Part shown: positions 7,940 through 15,821 of the stretch, piece by piece
How positions within the stretch are numbered: position 1 is the first letter of the stretch
Layout of the letters: each line of letters begins with the position of its first letter
Source of the DNA: Clostridiaceae bacterium
GTDB lineage: Bacteria; Bacillota; Clostridia; Lachnospirales; Lachnospiraceae
Length of the DNA stretch: 50,914 bases
Direction of reading: 5' to 3'
Assembly (NCBI GenBank): GCA_902362725.1
Contig: CABIXM010000025.1
Location: 1 to 50,914, forward strand
The notes under the pieces: model-generated
Seen by the model: only the letters and a program-made list of their open reading frames with translations
Told to the model about the DNA's origin: nothing
Databases searched by the model: none
Translations under genes and position numbers: made by a program

Positions 7940-8165
7940 ATATCATCCACCTTTCCGTGAAAGTAACCACGAGATATGTGAATCCCATTATCCAACTCTC
8001 ACTTTTCCATTTATTTATTTTTATACATCTTTTTTGTCATTTCTTTCCTTTCTGTATCAACTTTTGAAAACCACCCCTGTTCATAGATTGCTTTTTCATT
8101 GGAACCCTCCTTTTATTAACTCTTCGATATCTTTCATTTTATAGCAATCATCATGTTGCATTTGG
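7940..8165 (-). other. Long leader with decayed mini-ORFs
   Basis: Between the operator-promoter and the epimerase lie three tiny minus-strand frames. A 21-codon frame begins MQHDDCYKMK. A 20-residue frame (8037-8099, MKKQSMNRGG..., preceded by an ideal AAAGGAGG) starts by ATGA overlap with the first frame's stop. A 9-residue frame overlaps the next stop. They look like the stubs of deleted operon genes or leader peptides; no product is assigned. Confidence 0.35.
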
Positions 8166-8217
8166 GTAAACGATTACTCTATGGGTTTATTGTAATCGTT
8201 TACCCACTTCTTGTCAA
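8166..8217 (-). promoter_or_regulatory. Promoter with paired LacI-type operators
   Basis: On the minus strand TTGACA (8212-8217), a 17-nt spacer and TACAAT (8189-8194) form a near-consensus promoter. Two 12-bp operators, GTAAACGATTAC (8166-8177) and its inverse GTAATCGTTTAC (8192-8203), sit 26 bp apart. One covers the spacer and -10; the other lies at the start of the transcript. The sites match the central-CG palindromes bound by LacI/GalR proteins, and the LacI gene is adjacent. Confidence 0.8.
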
Positions 8218-8497
8218 TATTTTTTTTCTATTTACAGTATTACTTGTAGTCATTTAATTACTTCAAAACAATTGTGCAATATGTCCTGTAAGAGTTTGCT
8301 AACTATGCAGCTTATACAATCATTTCTACAGGTAGATACCCGATATGAATATACTGACTCCTCTGAAATTCGTCTTGTACTCCAAGACATGCTTTTTATA
8401 TGCATAAAATAAGATCTCCTGTGATTTATACATCTATATAATCACAGAAGATCTCCTATATCTTTAATATATTATTACATATGTTAATATTCTACTG
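8218..8497. other. Intergenic, LacI terminator and possible short ORF
   Basis: The inverted repeat at 8411-8455 (outer AGATCT arms, inner TGTGATT/AATCACA) is the likely LacI terminator. A 35-residue plus-strand frame at 8305-8412 (MQLIQSFLQV... ending FICIK) has no convincing ribosome binding site and may be a relic. Confidence 0.4.
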
Positions 8498-9496
8498 CTA
8501 TACAGTCTCCCTCTCAACTAACTCTACCGGCAAAATGTGCTTGGAATATCCCGTATCAGAATGTATCATTCGAATGATCGTATCTGCTGCCAATTCTCCA
8601 AATTCCATATAGTGTTGGTGCACGGTTGTTAAATTAGGTATCACTTGTGTACATTGCGGTATATCGTCAAAGCCTATCACCGCAATCTGCTCTGGTACCG
8701 ATATTTTCCTGTCATAAAAAAACTTAAGTCCTCCAACAGCCAAACGATCCGATGAATAAAAAATGCCATCTACATCATGTATCTCTTCATAAATATAGCG
8801 AGTAGCCTGATATCCCTGTTCTTCATTTACAAAATCAACCCGTCTTACCAAGCTCTCATCATATGCCTGCCCGGCCTCTTTCAAAGCCTGAATATAACCG
8901 TTTAATCTGTATTCCTGTGTAGCAATTGCTTTATTTTGCAATACAATTGCTATCTTCTTTTTTCCAGCTTCTAACAGTCGTTTTGTTGCAATATATCCGC
9001 CTTGCCGATTATCACTCCCAATAAATGCTGCAAAATGTTGAGAATCTGCAAAATTAGGCTGACGGTCTATATATACTGCCGGAATATTTTCGATTGGTTT
9101 TATTTTTTGATCACCACTAACATATATAATGCCACCAATTTGCAGAGCTTTCAACATTTCTATATATTCTCCCTCCAGCTCTACCTCATCGTTAGTATCA
9201 CAGATAATTGCCATATATCCCTTCTTTATCAGTTCATTCTCAATTTTCTTTACAATATGTGCAAAAAATTCATTTGTGATATCCGGAACAATAACCCCAA
9301 TGACCTGTGCTTTATGGACGCGAAGTCCTCGTGCCAGTTCATTCGGTCTATAATTATATTGTTCTATAATATCCAATACTTTCCTTTCCGTTTCTTTTGA
9401 AAAACGGCCATTTTGATTGATCACACGAGATACTGTCGCAACAGATACTCCTGCCAGCCTTGCAATATCTTTAATAGATAATTTATTTTCTTTCAT
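8498..9496 (-). CDS. LacI/GalR family sugar-responsive repressor
   Basis: A 332-residue regulator with the LacI helix-turn-helix at residues 6-30 (IKDIARLAGVSVATVSRVIN), the hinge helix near YRPNELARGLR (50-60) and a periplasmic-binding-protein-like effector domain (VIGVIVPDITNEFF, then IAVIGFDDIPQC). AAAGGA precedes the ATG. It lies upstream of the epimerase in the same orientation, separated by the promoter with two LacI operators, so it should repress the epimerase transcript until a ketose-type ligand binds. The ligand is inferred from the neighbour. Confidence 0.9.
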   Translation of the reverse strand: MKENKLSIKDIARLAGVSVATVSRVINQNGRFSKETERKVLDIIEQYNYRPNELARGLRVHKAQVIGVIVPDITNEFFAHIVKKIENELIKKGYMAIICDTNDEVELEGEYIEMLKALQIGGIIYVSGDQKIKPIENIPAVYIDRQPNFADSQHFAAFIGSDNRQGGYIATKRLLEAGKKKIAIVLQNKAIATQEYRLNGYIQALKEAGQAYDESLVRRVDFVNEEQGYQATRYIYEEIHDVDGIFYSSDRLAVGGLKFFYDRKISVPEQIAVIGFDDIPQCTQVIPNLTTVHQHYMEFGELAADTIIRMIHSDTGYSKHILPVELVERETV

Positions 9497-9849
9497 ATGG
9501 GTAATCCTTTACTCATTTTTAATAATTCTACTAAAAAAAAATACGGTTGTAAATACATAATTGAATAACTGATTGTTACCCTAAATTTTTTATTTAAATT
9601 CCACCGCCCGCTTATGCGGTGGAATCTACTCTCGCACAGTCGATATTTACTCTTTCATATAAAAGTGATAGGCTTGATTATTCCGGGGCTCTCTTGAGCC
9701 ACCTGTCCGGACTTTGAGAGCCACCATTCCGGAGAATGAGAGCCATATATTCCGGTAATTCATAGCCACCTTATTAGGCTCTATTACATATATTTCCTTT
9801 ATACTGTAAATACACACCTTTGGTGTGAATACAGATAAAGGAGGATTCT
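9497..9849. other. Intergenic with hairpin and leader of small protein copy 2
   Basis: Contains a GC-rich hairpin (CCACCGC / GCGGTGG, 9601-9622), the ~22-bp tandem repeats at 9679-9780, TATACT (9800-9805) as a possible -10, and CACACC-TTT-GGTGTG just before the AAAGGAGG of the small protein. No further gene was seen. Confidence 0.5.
9679..9780. repeat. Four ~22-bp tandem repeats, IS21-end-like
   Basis: Units approximate TTCCGG followed by 4-5 variable bases and TGAGAGCCACC, recurring at about 9679, 9703, 9725 and 9747. Multiple internal repeats of about 20 bp near an element end are known for IS21-family insertion sequences. No istA/istB gene is present, so this would be an isolated end. The assignment is tentative. 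Confidence 0.4.
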
Positions 9850-10056
9850 ATGGAAAACTATTGTGTTTTTAGCAAAGATCATAAATGTATACTCTGGCTC
9901 GATTATGAACTTACAAGACAAGAATTAGAAGAATGCCACACGTTATGCCACGGAAACTGGATTGAGATTGAACACAAGTACAAATATATTCAAGAGCTAC
10001 GACATCTCCTGGATGAGCACGGAATCCCCTATCCGGAAGAATACGAAATAGACTAA
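9850..10056 (+). CDS. 68-residue conserved small protein, copy 2
   Basis: The better-equipped copy of the protein at 6620-6826: an ideal AAAGGAGG lies 7 nt before the ATG and a TATACT-type -10 is upstream. The protein is acidic, has Cys5, Cys13, Cys29 and Cys33 and ends PYPEEYEID. I do not recognise the family. The near-identity with copy 1 (64 of 68), compared with more diverged repeat arrays, suggests either recent duplication or selection on the protein. It is followed by the same hairpin (10068-10090) and the 13-bp repeats. Confidence 0.75.
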   Translation: MENYCVFSKDHKCILWLDYELTRQELEECHTLCHGNWIEIEHKYKYIQELRHLLDEHGIPYPEEYEID

Positions 10057-10099
10057 ATATTATTTAAGGGTCTGGTGTTATACCAGACCCTATCTCATC

Positions 10100-10205
10100 C
10101 CCTCAAGTTAGTCCCTCACGAAGAACCCTCAACAACTATGCTATTTTTTATGCCAAACCCTCACGAAAAACCATCAACAAGTTTGGCAAACCCTCAAGAA
10201 CTTTG
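10100..10205. repeat. 13-bp direct repeat array (iteron-like), copy 2
   Basis: Units start at 10100, 10113, 10126, 10158, 10171 (CCATCA variant) and 10191. The spacings of 13, 13, 32, 13 and 20 match copy 1 with two 13-bp units missing. The array ends at the same CCCTCAAGAACTTTG as copy 1. Confidence 0.7.
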
Positions 10206-10243
10206 ATTATCCCATGAATACAAGCTTCCGGCATTTTAATTTG

Positions 10244-10255
10244 TTATTCAAACTC
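10244..10255. other. att-like core (guaA-end variant), site B
   Basis: TTATTCAAACTC differs by one base from the guaA end TTACTCAAACTC. Read on the minus strand it encodes ..LSAQEFE-stop, parallel to ..LSAEEFE-stop at site C (12365). Two AGAGCCA-type boxes (AGAGCCA at 10360, GGAGCCA at 10371, 11 nt apart) follow about 105 nt to the right, as expected for integrase arm sites inside an element's left end. Confidence 0.45.
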
Positions 10256-10288
10256 TTGGGCGGAGAGATTTATCTGGCTGTTTCTCGG

Positions 10289-10343
10289 TACACATTTGTG
10301 CATTTTATTTTTCATATTCATCTTATTTCGCATTTTTGTGTAC
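10289..10343. promoter_or_regulatory. TACACA-TTTGTG operator-like sites
   Basis: TACACATTTGTGCA (10289-10302) and an inverted GCATTTTTGTGTA (10330-10342) match the operator boxes between xis and the XRE gene at 18751-18837. They may bind the same XRE regulator at the left end of an element. Confidence 0.4.
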
Positions 10344-10357
10344 CTCATCTAAAATTT

Positions 10358-10858
10358 TTAGAGCCAAAATGGAGCCATATAATACCTGTATTCCAAACTC
10401 CTATGACTTATGTATAGCATAAAAGTAATTCCTTTTCGCCCCAATTCCCCACTATGCATTATTACATTTCGAGAACGCTCAATCGTTTGAAAAATCTGCC
10501 TTGCCCAATCTATGGAGACAATATGGACTTCAAAAAGTTCATAATTTTGGCTCATTATAGAGGCTAAATCTCCAAATTCAGTATAGTTAATCATGGAATC
10601 ACCACGAGGTGTATGCCATCGTATTTTTTCCTCCTCTTTTTTTCGGCTATCTGCAGTTTTCCTAATCTTTTCAGATACGCACTCTTCCCACCAATTTTCG
10701 CCTTTATGCTCTAACAATACTTTAACTATAAATTGCCTAACAGTGTTTTCAAAAGCTGCAATTGCAGTATATACCGTTGCCATAAGCTTAGCTGCATTAA
10801 CTTTTTCGTCATCTAGTAAATCCAATGCTAAACACTCGACATATTCCTGTGCTAACAT
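10358..10858 (-). CDS. Swt1-type HEPN domain protein, 3' end at element boundary
   Basis: A 166-residue protein resembling the HEPN domain of DUF5343/Swt1-type proteins: VNAAKLMATVYTAIAAFENTVRQF, then ENWWEECVSEKIRKTA, then INYTEFGDLASI, and the HEPN motif R-x4-H in RSRNVIMHSG (about 129-137). HEPN proteins of this kind are often RNases in abortive-infection or toxin systems. It overlaps the DUF5343 gene by 7 nt out of frame, as though one gene had been split by a deletion plus frameshift. The last 25 residues are coded by the arm-site region (AGAGCCA boxes at 10360-10377) and look foreign, so the natural C-terminus was probably lost at integration. Confidence 0.65.
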   Translation of the reverse strand: MLAQEYVECLALDLLDDEKVNAAKLMATVYTAIAAFENTVRQFIVKVLLEHKGENWWEECVSEKIRKTADSRKKEEEKIRWHTPRGDSMINYTEFGDLASIMSQNYELFEVHIVSIDWARQIFQTIERSRNVIMHSGELGRKGITFMLYISHRSLEYRYYMAPFWL

Positions 10859-11118
10859 CTCAGAAGATGAACAGCTAAAACTTTTCCCATCTCAGCTTGG
10901 TCTAAAAGTTGATGATATCTTGAAGTAGGAGAGTTATTCTCATCAAGCAACCCTAACGCCTTGAAAAGGCCGATATATAACCTATCATTCGAACTCTTAA
11001 ACCCCAAATCTTCTAAAAACTTGTTCGTGAACCGCTCAGGAGCTTTCGCACTAATAACAGAATTTATAATACTATGTAAATTCTTTGTAGTCTGTAAATA
11101 AGCATTTGTAAGTGCCAT
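10852..11118 (-). CDS. DUF5343 N-terminal fragment
   Basis: An 88-residue product that begins MALTNAYLQTTKNLHSI and runs through APERFTNKFLEDLGFKSSND to YHQLLDQAEMGKVLA, matching the N-terminal half of DUF5343 (winged-helix-like) proteins, which are usually about twice as long before the HEPN part. After KVLA the frame changes to VHLLRC-stop while the HEPN frame opens, so an internal deletion with a frameshift is likely. AAAGG precedes the ATG. If the intact protein is a single-chain defence effector, this version is probably inactive. Confidence 0.6.
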   Translation of the reverse strand: MALTNAYLQTTKNLHSIINSVISAKAPERFTNKFLEDLGFKSSNDRLYIGLFKALGLLDENNSPTSRYHQLLDQAEMGKVLAVHLLRC

Positions 11119-11280
11119 CTTATTCCTTTCGTCATTTTTATTCTGAGGATTTAAACTTTTATCCCATGCGACATATACTGGTTATTACTATGCCATTACC
11201 TATATTGACAACAACACTTAATCATCATACATACCAACCATATATTCTGACAAATATCATAAACACTCTTGTTTAAATCA

Positions 11281-12150
11281 TCAATTACCTACTTCCGTAC
11301 CTTCAATAAGATTTTTCTTTAGTACCTCAATCGTATCTTGGTTCTTTTTCAAAAGTTCTAATTGTCTATACGCTTTCTCTCGTAATATTTTTAACCTTTC
11401 AATTTTAGGCACTTCCTGTCTTATCAAGTCTGCATTCGTATCTTCCAGATTGATAAGCACAACCAATTCTTCCGCTGAAGCAAAATCTCTGATATTAGGA
11501 GTTTTCCCTTTTATTTCTTTTTCGCTTCTCCATTGTGCTGCTGTTTTTCCAAACAAAGCCATATTTAAAATATCCGCTTCTGAAGCGTATGTATATGCCA
11601 TTTCCTGCGGAGATAATGTGGGAGTTATTAAAAATTCTTTTACTGCATCTGTATGGATACGATAGTTTATTTTTGAAAGTTCTCTCTTTACATCCCAGCC
11701 AATCGCTAACCGATCTGCTTCATCTTTCTTTAATCGCTGATAATCTTTGATGATATAAAGCTTAAACTCCGGTGAAATCCATGAAGCAAACTCAAAAGCA
11801 ATATCTGTATGTGCATAAGTACCGCCATATCGTCCTGATTTTGATACGATACCGATTGCATCTGTTGCTTTTATCCACTGTTGTGGTGTCAATGTAAAAG
11901 CATTATCTCCCGACTCTGCTTTAAACCTATCGAATTCGATAGGTTTAAAATTAGGATTGTGAATCTGTTCCCACAATCCTAAGAATGAAATTGTAGAATG
12001 GTTACGCATCCAATTGGCAACTACAATAAAAGCATTATCCGGATTTTTATACTTGGCAATATCTGTAAGAGAAATATATGCATCTTCATTAACAACATCG
12101 CCCATCACTCTGATTTCTGTCCCATTGGCATCTATTTTCATATTCTTCAT
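11281..12150 (-). CDS. KilA-N domain DNA-binding protein
   Basis: A 289-residue protein with an N-terminal KilA-N/BRO-like DNA-binding domain (ISLTDIAKY, then NWMRNHSTISFLGLWEQIHN, GGTYAHTDIAFEFASWISPEFKLYIIKDYQRLK; about residues 25-140) and a helical C-terminal part rich in Lys and Glu. Such proteins are common in phages and integrated elements; their targets are mostly unknown. Codons for residues FKPIEFDRFK form a perfect 30-bp palindrome (11920-11949), a near copy of which lies at 6210. A short ACTTGT-n3-ACAAGT palindrome upstream (about 12195-12210) could be an operator. Confidence 0.75.
   Translation of the reverse strand: MKNMKIDANGTEIRVMGDVVNEDAYISLTDIAKYKNPDNAFIVVANWMRNHSTISFLGLWEQIHNPNFKPIEFDRFKAESGDNAFTLTPQQWIKATDAIGIVSKSGRYGGTYAHTDIAFEFASWISPEFKLYIIKDYQRLKKDEADRLAIGWDVKRELSKINYRIHTDAVKEFLITPTLSPQEMAYTYASEADILNMALFGKTAAQWRSEKEIKGKTPNIRDFASAEELVVLINLEDTNADLIRQEVPKIERLKILREKAYRQLELLKKNQDTIEVLKKNLIEGTEVGN
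11920..11949. repeat. Perfect 30-bp palindrome inside the KilA-N gene
   Basis: Each 15-nt arm is TTTAAACCTATCGAA; the other arm is its exact reverse complement. A 24-bp near copy is at 6210-6233. Confidence 0.75.
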
Positions 12151-12719
12151 ATTTTCTCTTCACCCCTCCCATTCTATTTTTCAAATATGCTCTACACTTG
12201 TGCTACAAGTATATCACACACCATCTCATAAATAAATCCACAGTTAAAATTTTACGTTGATAACGAATTTCAATGTCTATTTCCTTAAAATACAACCTAA
12301 TAGAAAAACAACAGGCAATCTCATAGACTGCCTGTCATCTAAAATAACCCATATAGAATTTTAATTATTCAAACTCCTCGGCGGATAGCTTGAATTGAAT
12401 TATTTTCCTTGTGTTATTGTAATTTTATTCACTCTATTTTTCCAAAATCACTCTTATATTTATGCCATTCTATATTTTTAGAGCCAAAATAGAGCCATTC
12501 CCACAGCAGTGAATTTCCCCTTGTTGGTTTCTGTCACATGGTGCCAGCACCATGTTTATACAATTCCCAACTGATACCCCTATAAACTTGAATTTTATCG
12601 TTCTTTCATACAATACACATAAGTCTGTACAATATTACGCATATAAATAAACTGATTATGTTTGCTCTATTTGTTTTATAGTTTGCATTTGTCGGATTTC
12701 ATTTTTTTATTTTGTTATT
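12151..12719. other. Intergenic region with attachment site C
   Basis: No gene is apparent in this 569-nt AT-rich stretch. It contains an ACAGGCA/TGCCTGT hairpin (12311-12335), the guaA-end-like core TTATTCAAACTC (12365-12376), paired AGAGCCA boxes (12480-12486 and 12491-12497) and a GC-rich hairpin ACATGGTGC/GCACCATGT (12536-12555). Confidence 0.6.
12365..12376. other. att-like core, site C (probable attL of the mobilizable element)
   Basis: TTATTCAAACTC matches the last codons and stop of guaA (11 of 12). AGAGCCA boxes 11 nt apart lie 104 nt inside, mirroring the boxes 65-75 nt inside the right end (19851-19868). With the right end at guaA, this gives an element of about 7.5 kb that contains the integrase, excisionase, relaxase and RepA-like genes. 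Confidence 0.5.
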
Positions 12720-13145
12720 TCAAGTAAAATCAAATACATGCAATGGGACAATAACAATAATAAGACTAAATAGTAAAGTCACTATCTTTAATATTTTACT
12801 TTTTTTCCAGAAAAAATAGTACATTGCAAACTGCAATATTATACTTATTGTAAAATAAAGTATCCACTTTAATTCCCATTGCACAATAGCTATTATTGAT
12901 TCATAATCAAATTCAGTAAAAATTATGCATACAATAAATATCCAAAGAAAAAGTAAAAATACAATAAATTCGTATCCTGCTAATGCAAGTACTTTTTTTC
13001 TTATACTTGCATTTCGCATAAAAAAAACAACCCCAATAGATAATATACACAATAAAAATGTTCTATAATAATCCGAAAAAATTATTTCTGTTATCACATT
13101 CGTGTCTCCTATAAAAACTTCTGTTAAATCAGCACAATTTTTCAA
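12720..13145 (-). CDS. Four-helix membrane protein of unknown function
   Basis: A 141-residue, very AT-rich gene. Hydrophobic segments are visible at about 28-42, 55-75, 90-110 and 119-137. No family recognised. It is the leftmost gene of the mobilizable element and is transcribed in the same direction as its core genes, as cargo genes often are. A role in defence, immunity or toxin-type activity cannot be argued from sequence. Confidence 0.55.
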   Translation of the reverse strand: MKNCADLTEVFIGDTNVITEIIFSDYYRTFLLCILSIGVVFFMRNASIRKKVLALAGYEFIVFLLFLWIFIVCIIFTEFDYESIIAIVQWELKWILYFTISIILQFAMYYFFWKKSKILKIVTLLFSLIIVIVPLHVFDFT

Positions 13146-13238
13146 ATATTGATAGCAGCAATATTCCGATTTTACGCTCTCTGCAACTTCCCGACAAATT
13201 CCGATTTGTACACCCCTATTCTACTACAAAACCGTCCT

Positions 13239-13454
13239 TTATGAAAGCCTCTTAATCTTCTCCCTGGCCTCATACAACTCCTTATCCTTCGTCATCAGGT
13301 ATTGCAACAGAAAACTATAATCATCATCTGAAATCAAGCCACTGGCACCATATCCAATAATCAATCGAATGAATCGCTGTTCATTTTCCGGTAAGGAATC
13401 AAGGGTCTGCCAAAGCAGATATCCTTCTATTGTTAATTCTAATTCTTTTTCCAT
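13239..13454 (-). CDS. Small helical protein (71 residues)
   Basis: The frame is open to 13607, but the ATG at 13454 has AGGAGG 9 nt upstream and excludes overlap with the XRE gene, giving MEKELELTIEGYLLWQTLDS... 71 residues long. It is charged and probably helical, with an LPENEQRFIRLIIGYG segment. It follows the XRE regulator and may be its operon partner. No family recognised. Confidence 0.55.
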   Translation of the reverse strand: MEKELELTIEGYLLWQTLDSLPENEQRFIRLIIGYGASGLISDDDYSFLLQYLMTKDKELYEAREKIKRLS

Positions 13455-13540
13455 TTGTCTATCCTCCTGCTTATTTTTCCTTTGCGCCCGTTCTCTCCTC
13501 TCATACAAAAAAGAACAGCTCAATCCTAGTTGAACTGTCC

Positions 13541-13861
13541 TTACTTCTTTAGGCTTCTGATAAAGGATAGGAATATTTCCCGTTCCTTTGTCTCCAAGCC
13601 ATCCCATATTTCAAGTATCTCGTTTTGCTCTTCTGTCAGATTTAATCTGCCGCCATCTTCGACAAAGAACTGCGCTAATGTAATGCCGAATGCTTCACAG
13701 ATTCTCTCTAGTGTCACAACAGTTGGTATACTCTTCTGGTTTATAATATTTGCTAACGCTGTTTGTGACATGTCTGTAAGTTGAGATAGGCGATACTTGG
13801 TATATCCTCGTTTTTCGCATAACTCTGTTATTCTCAATGGAATATACTCTTCTACACGCAA
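13541..13861 (-). CDS. XRE family regulator
   Basis: A helix-turn-helix regulator: IPLRITELCEKRGYTKYRLSQL..., with the recognition region QTALANIINQKSIPTVVTLERICEAFGI. The frame is open to an ATG at 13933, but that start has no ribosome binding site; a TTG at 13861 has AGGAGAGG 10 nt upstream, so I prefer a 107-residue product starting RVEEYIPLR. A TACAAT-type -10 and the palindrome TATACTTTAGTATA (13957-13970) lie upstream and may be its own operator. Probably a control gene of the element. Confidence 0.75.
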   Translation of the reverse strand: MRVEEYIPLRITELCEKRGYTKYRLSQLTDMSQTALANIINQKSIPTVVTLERICEAFGITLAQFFVEDGGRLNLTEEQNEILEIWDGLETKEREIFLSFIRSLKK

Positions 13862-14105
13862 GCAATATACACCTCTCCTCTGGTCTATGATACCTACATT
13901 GTACCGATAAACCAAAAGATTTATTAGTCGCATACTACTTCACTATATACTCTATTATACTTTAGTATATGGGTAAAAAATAAAATTCAGCTCAAACTAT
14001 TCAGTTTTATGTATTATTTTACCTGTCTCCTCCTCTACTGTCAAACAGCAAATACATTGTCAGCTATAAGGCGCAGCACATACTGCCACGCCCCTGCATT
14101 CATTA

Positions 14106-14414
14106 TTACATCGCTTTTTCTATCCGACGCTGCCGCTCTTTTAAATCATTCTGCTGTTCAAATAGATTATCCCGTTCCCTACAGACCTCTTTCATACGTT
14201 CCAGCTTCTCTCTCACCCCCTCCCTGCAGCCCGATTCTATCTGCTTATATTCCCCGGTCAGTTCCCGGATTCTATTGTTATTCTTCTTTATCTGCCCCGA
14301 CACGCAAACCCAGTCTATCAGGTTCTGCATTTCCGGATCTGTCACATAAAGTTCTGTTTCCGCCACAATTTTAGTACATATCCTCATCAGGACTTTCTTT
14401 TCCATATCTGTCAT
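14106..14414 (-). CDS. Coiled-coil accessory protein next to relaxase
   Basis: A 102-residue protein with a Glu/Arg-rich coiled coil (about residues 40-102). It starts 15 nt after the relaxase stop in the same orientation and is probably translated from the same transcript. Small coiled-coil genes often follow MobV-type relaxase genes in Lachnospiraceae elements; function unknown. Confidence 0.6.
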   Translation of the reverse strand: MTDMEKKVLMRICTKIVAETELYVTDPEMQNLIDWVCVSGQIKKNNNRIRELTGEYKQIESGCREGVREKLERMKEVCRERDNLFEQQNDLKERQRRIEKAM

Positions 14415-14429
14415 ACTCCCGCTTCCTCC

Positions 14430-15791
14430 CTATCTGCCTCTTCCATAGTAACGTTCCTTTTCTCTGTCGGCCTGCTCTTTTGACCTTGCGTATTCCACAA
14501 TCCCCTCTACCTCACTTTTACCGAGGTAATCTTTCAAATACTCAAAATTCGTTTCTTTCTCCTCCAGCTCCTCGATTCTGTCTTGCTGATCTCTGTTTTT
14601 CTCCCGTAGATATCCCACCTGCGATTCCAGCGTATCTACCCGGTCTGTCAGCCTTTTCACCGTCTCTGCAAGCTGTACACTTTTGATCGTCAGGTTCTTT
14701 ACCAACTCTTTCAGTTTTTCCAGCAGCGGTAACGCCTTCTTGTCCCGATAGGCCTTGGCGCTCATTAAAGCTCCCGGCTCCGGAAGCTGCCACCGCAATT
14801 CTTCATCATAAGCATGGATATTTCGTTCCATGACCTCTTTCGATTCCACCATTTTATCCAGTTCCCGTTGCAGCTTCTTCTGCTGTTTCTCCAATTCCTC
14901 ATTGTCTGACAGCAACTGATTTCTGGTTTCCTTTAATGCTTCTGTATCGGAATGAAGTTCTTCACTGGTAGCAAATAGCTCGTCTATTTCATCCTCTAAT
15001 CGCTCCTTTCTTTCACGTGTACGTTCTATCCGTTCTCTTGCTTCGTCCTGCCTATCATAGATGTCCAGCAGGTCTTCCCTGCTCGACGTAATCGTCTGCT
15101 GCAGCTCCCATAATTCTTTCTCCCGTTCCTGTTTTTCATAATTCAGTACCGATAAATGCTTGTTATGGGTTCCGAGCTGTTTCCACCGCACTCCGTACTG
15201 CTCCATGACCAGAGCAAGCTCCTGCTTCTCTGATTCTATCCACTGATTCCATTCCGTATCGCCCCGTGTGCCGCCCCGGAATCCCTGCTCCGCCAGTGCG
15301 CCTTTCAGTGATACTCTGATGTCAAGGCCACGCTTGCTGTTACGGATAAATGGGACAAAATCTATGTGGACATGCGGCGTCTCCTCGTCCATGTGCAGGT
15401 GTGCCGAAAACACATAGAGGTTCGGATTCCGCTCCTGAAAATCCTGCATGAAATCTACCAGTATTTCCTTTGCAAGCTGTCCCTCCTCGCTTTTCACATT
15501 GGTATCGTCCTTATTTCCAATCTGGAAAATGACCTCATGGAACAACTTTTCCTGCTTGCTCTGCCGGATTTTCTCATAATAGCTGTCTATCTTTCTATCA
15601 CTCCGTTTCTGCTTTGCGTTGTACCGTTCCAGGGCTTCGTCGAAAAGTTCATGGTATACTTTTTTGATACTCTTATGGCAAAAATTCACGTTGTTGACAC
15701 TCCGCTCTCTGTCCACATTCTTCGCGCTAAATGCTCTCGTATTGTGGTTGACCGAGCCTTTTCCCATCATTCCGCTGATTGTTCTCTCCAA
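14430..15791 (-). CDS. MobV-type relaxase (Pre/Mob family)
   Basis: A 453-residue DNA relaxase that would nick oriT and pilot the strand during mobilization by a co-resident conjugative element. Residues 1-200 are the Pre/Mob domain with the MobV metal motif HLHMDEETPHVHIDF (His131, His133, Asp135, Glu136, His140, His142). Residues ~215-450 are long coiled coil. The N-terminus (RERSVNNVNFCHKSIKKVYHELF) matches a subgroup common in gut clostridia. No coupling protein or type IV secretion genes are present, so the element is mobilizable rather than self-transmissible. The candidate oriT lies directly upstream. Confidence 0.9.
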   Translation of the reverse strand: MERTISGMMGKGSVNHNTRAFSAKNVDRERSVNNVNFCHKSIKKVYHELFDEALERYNAKQKRSDRKIDSYYEKIRQSKQEKLFHEVIFQIGNKDDTNVKSEEGQLAKEILVDFMQDFQERNPNLYVFSAHLHMDEETPHVHIDFVPFIRNSKRGLDIRVSLKGALAEQGFRGGTRGDTEWNQWIESEKQELALVMEQYGVRWKQLGTHNKHLSVLNYEKQEREKELWELQQTITSSREDLLDIYDRQDEARERIERTRERKERLEDEIDELFATSEELHSDTEALKETRNQLLSDNEELEKQQKKLQRELDKMVESKEVMERNIHAYDEELRWQLPEPGALMSAKAYRDKKALPLLEKLKELVKNLTIKSVQLAETVKRLTDRVDTLESQVGYLREKNRDQQDRIEELEEKETNFEYLKDYLGKSEVEGIVEYARSKEQADREKERYYGRGR

Positions 15792-15821
15792 TAGGCATCT
15801 CTCCTTTTATCTGTCTTATAA

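Noticed and set aside
13541..13933. The ATG at 13933 as the XRE start
   Set aside because: No ribosome binding site precedes it and it lies upstream of the TACAAT-like -10; the TTG at 13861 has AGGAGAGG. The choice is not certain.
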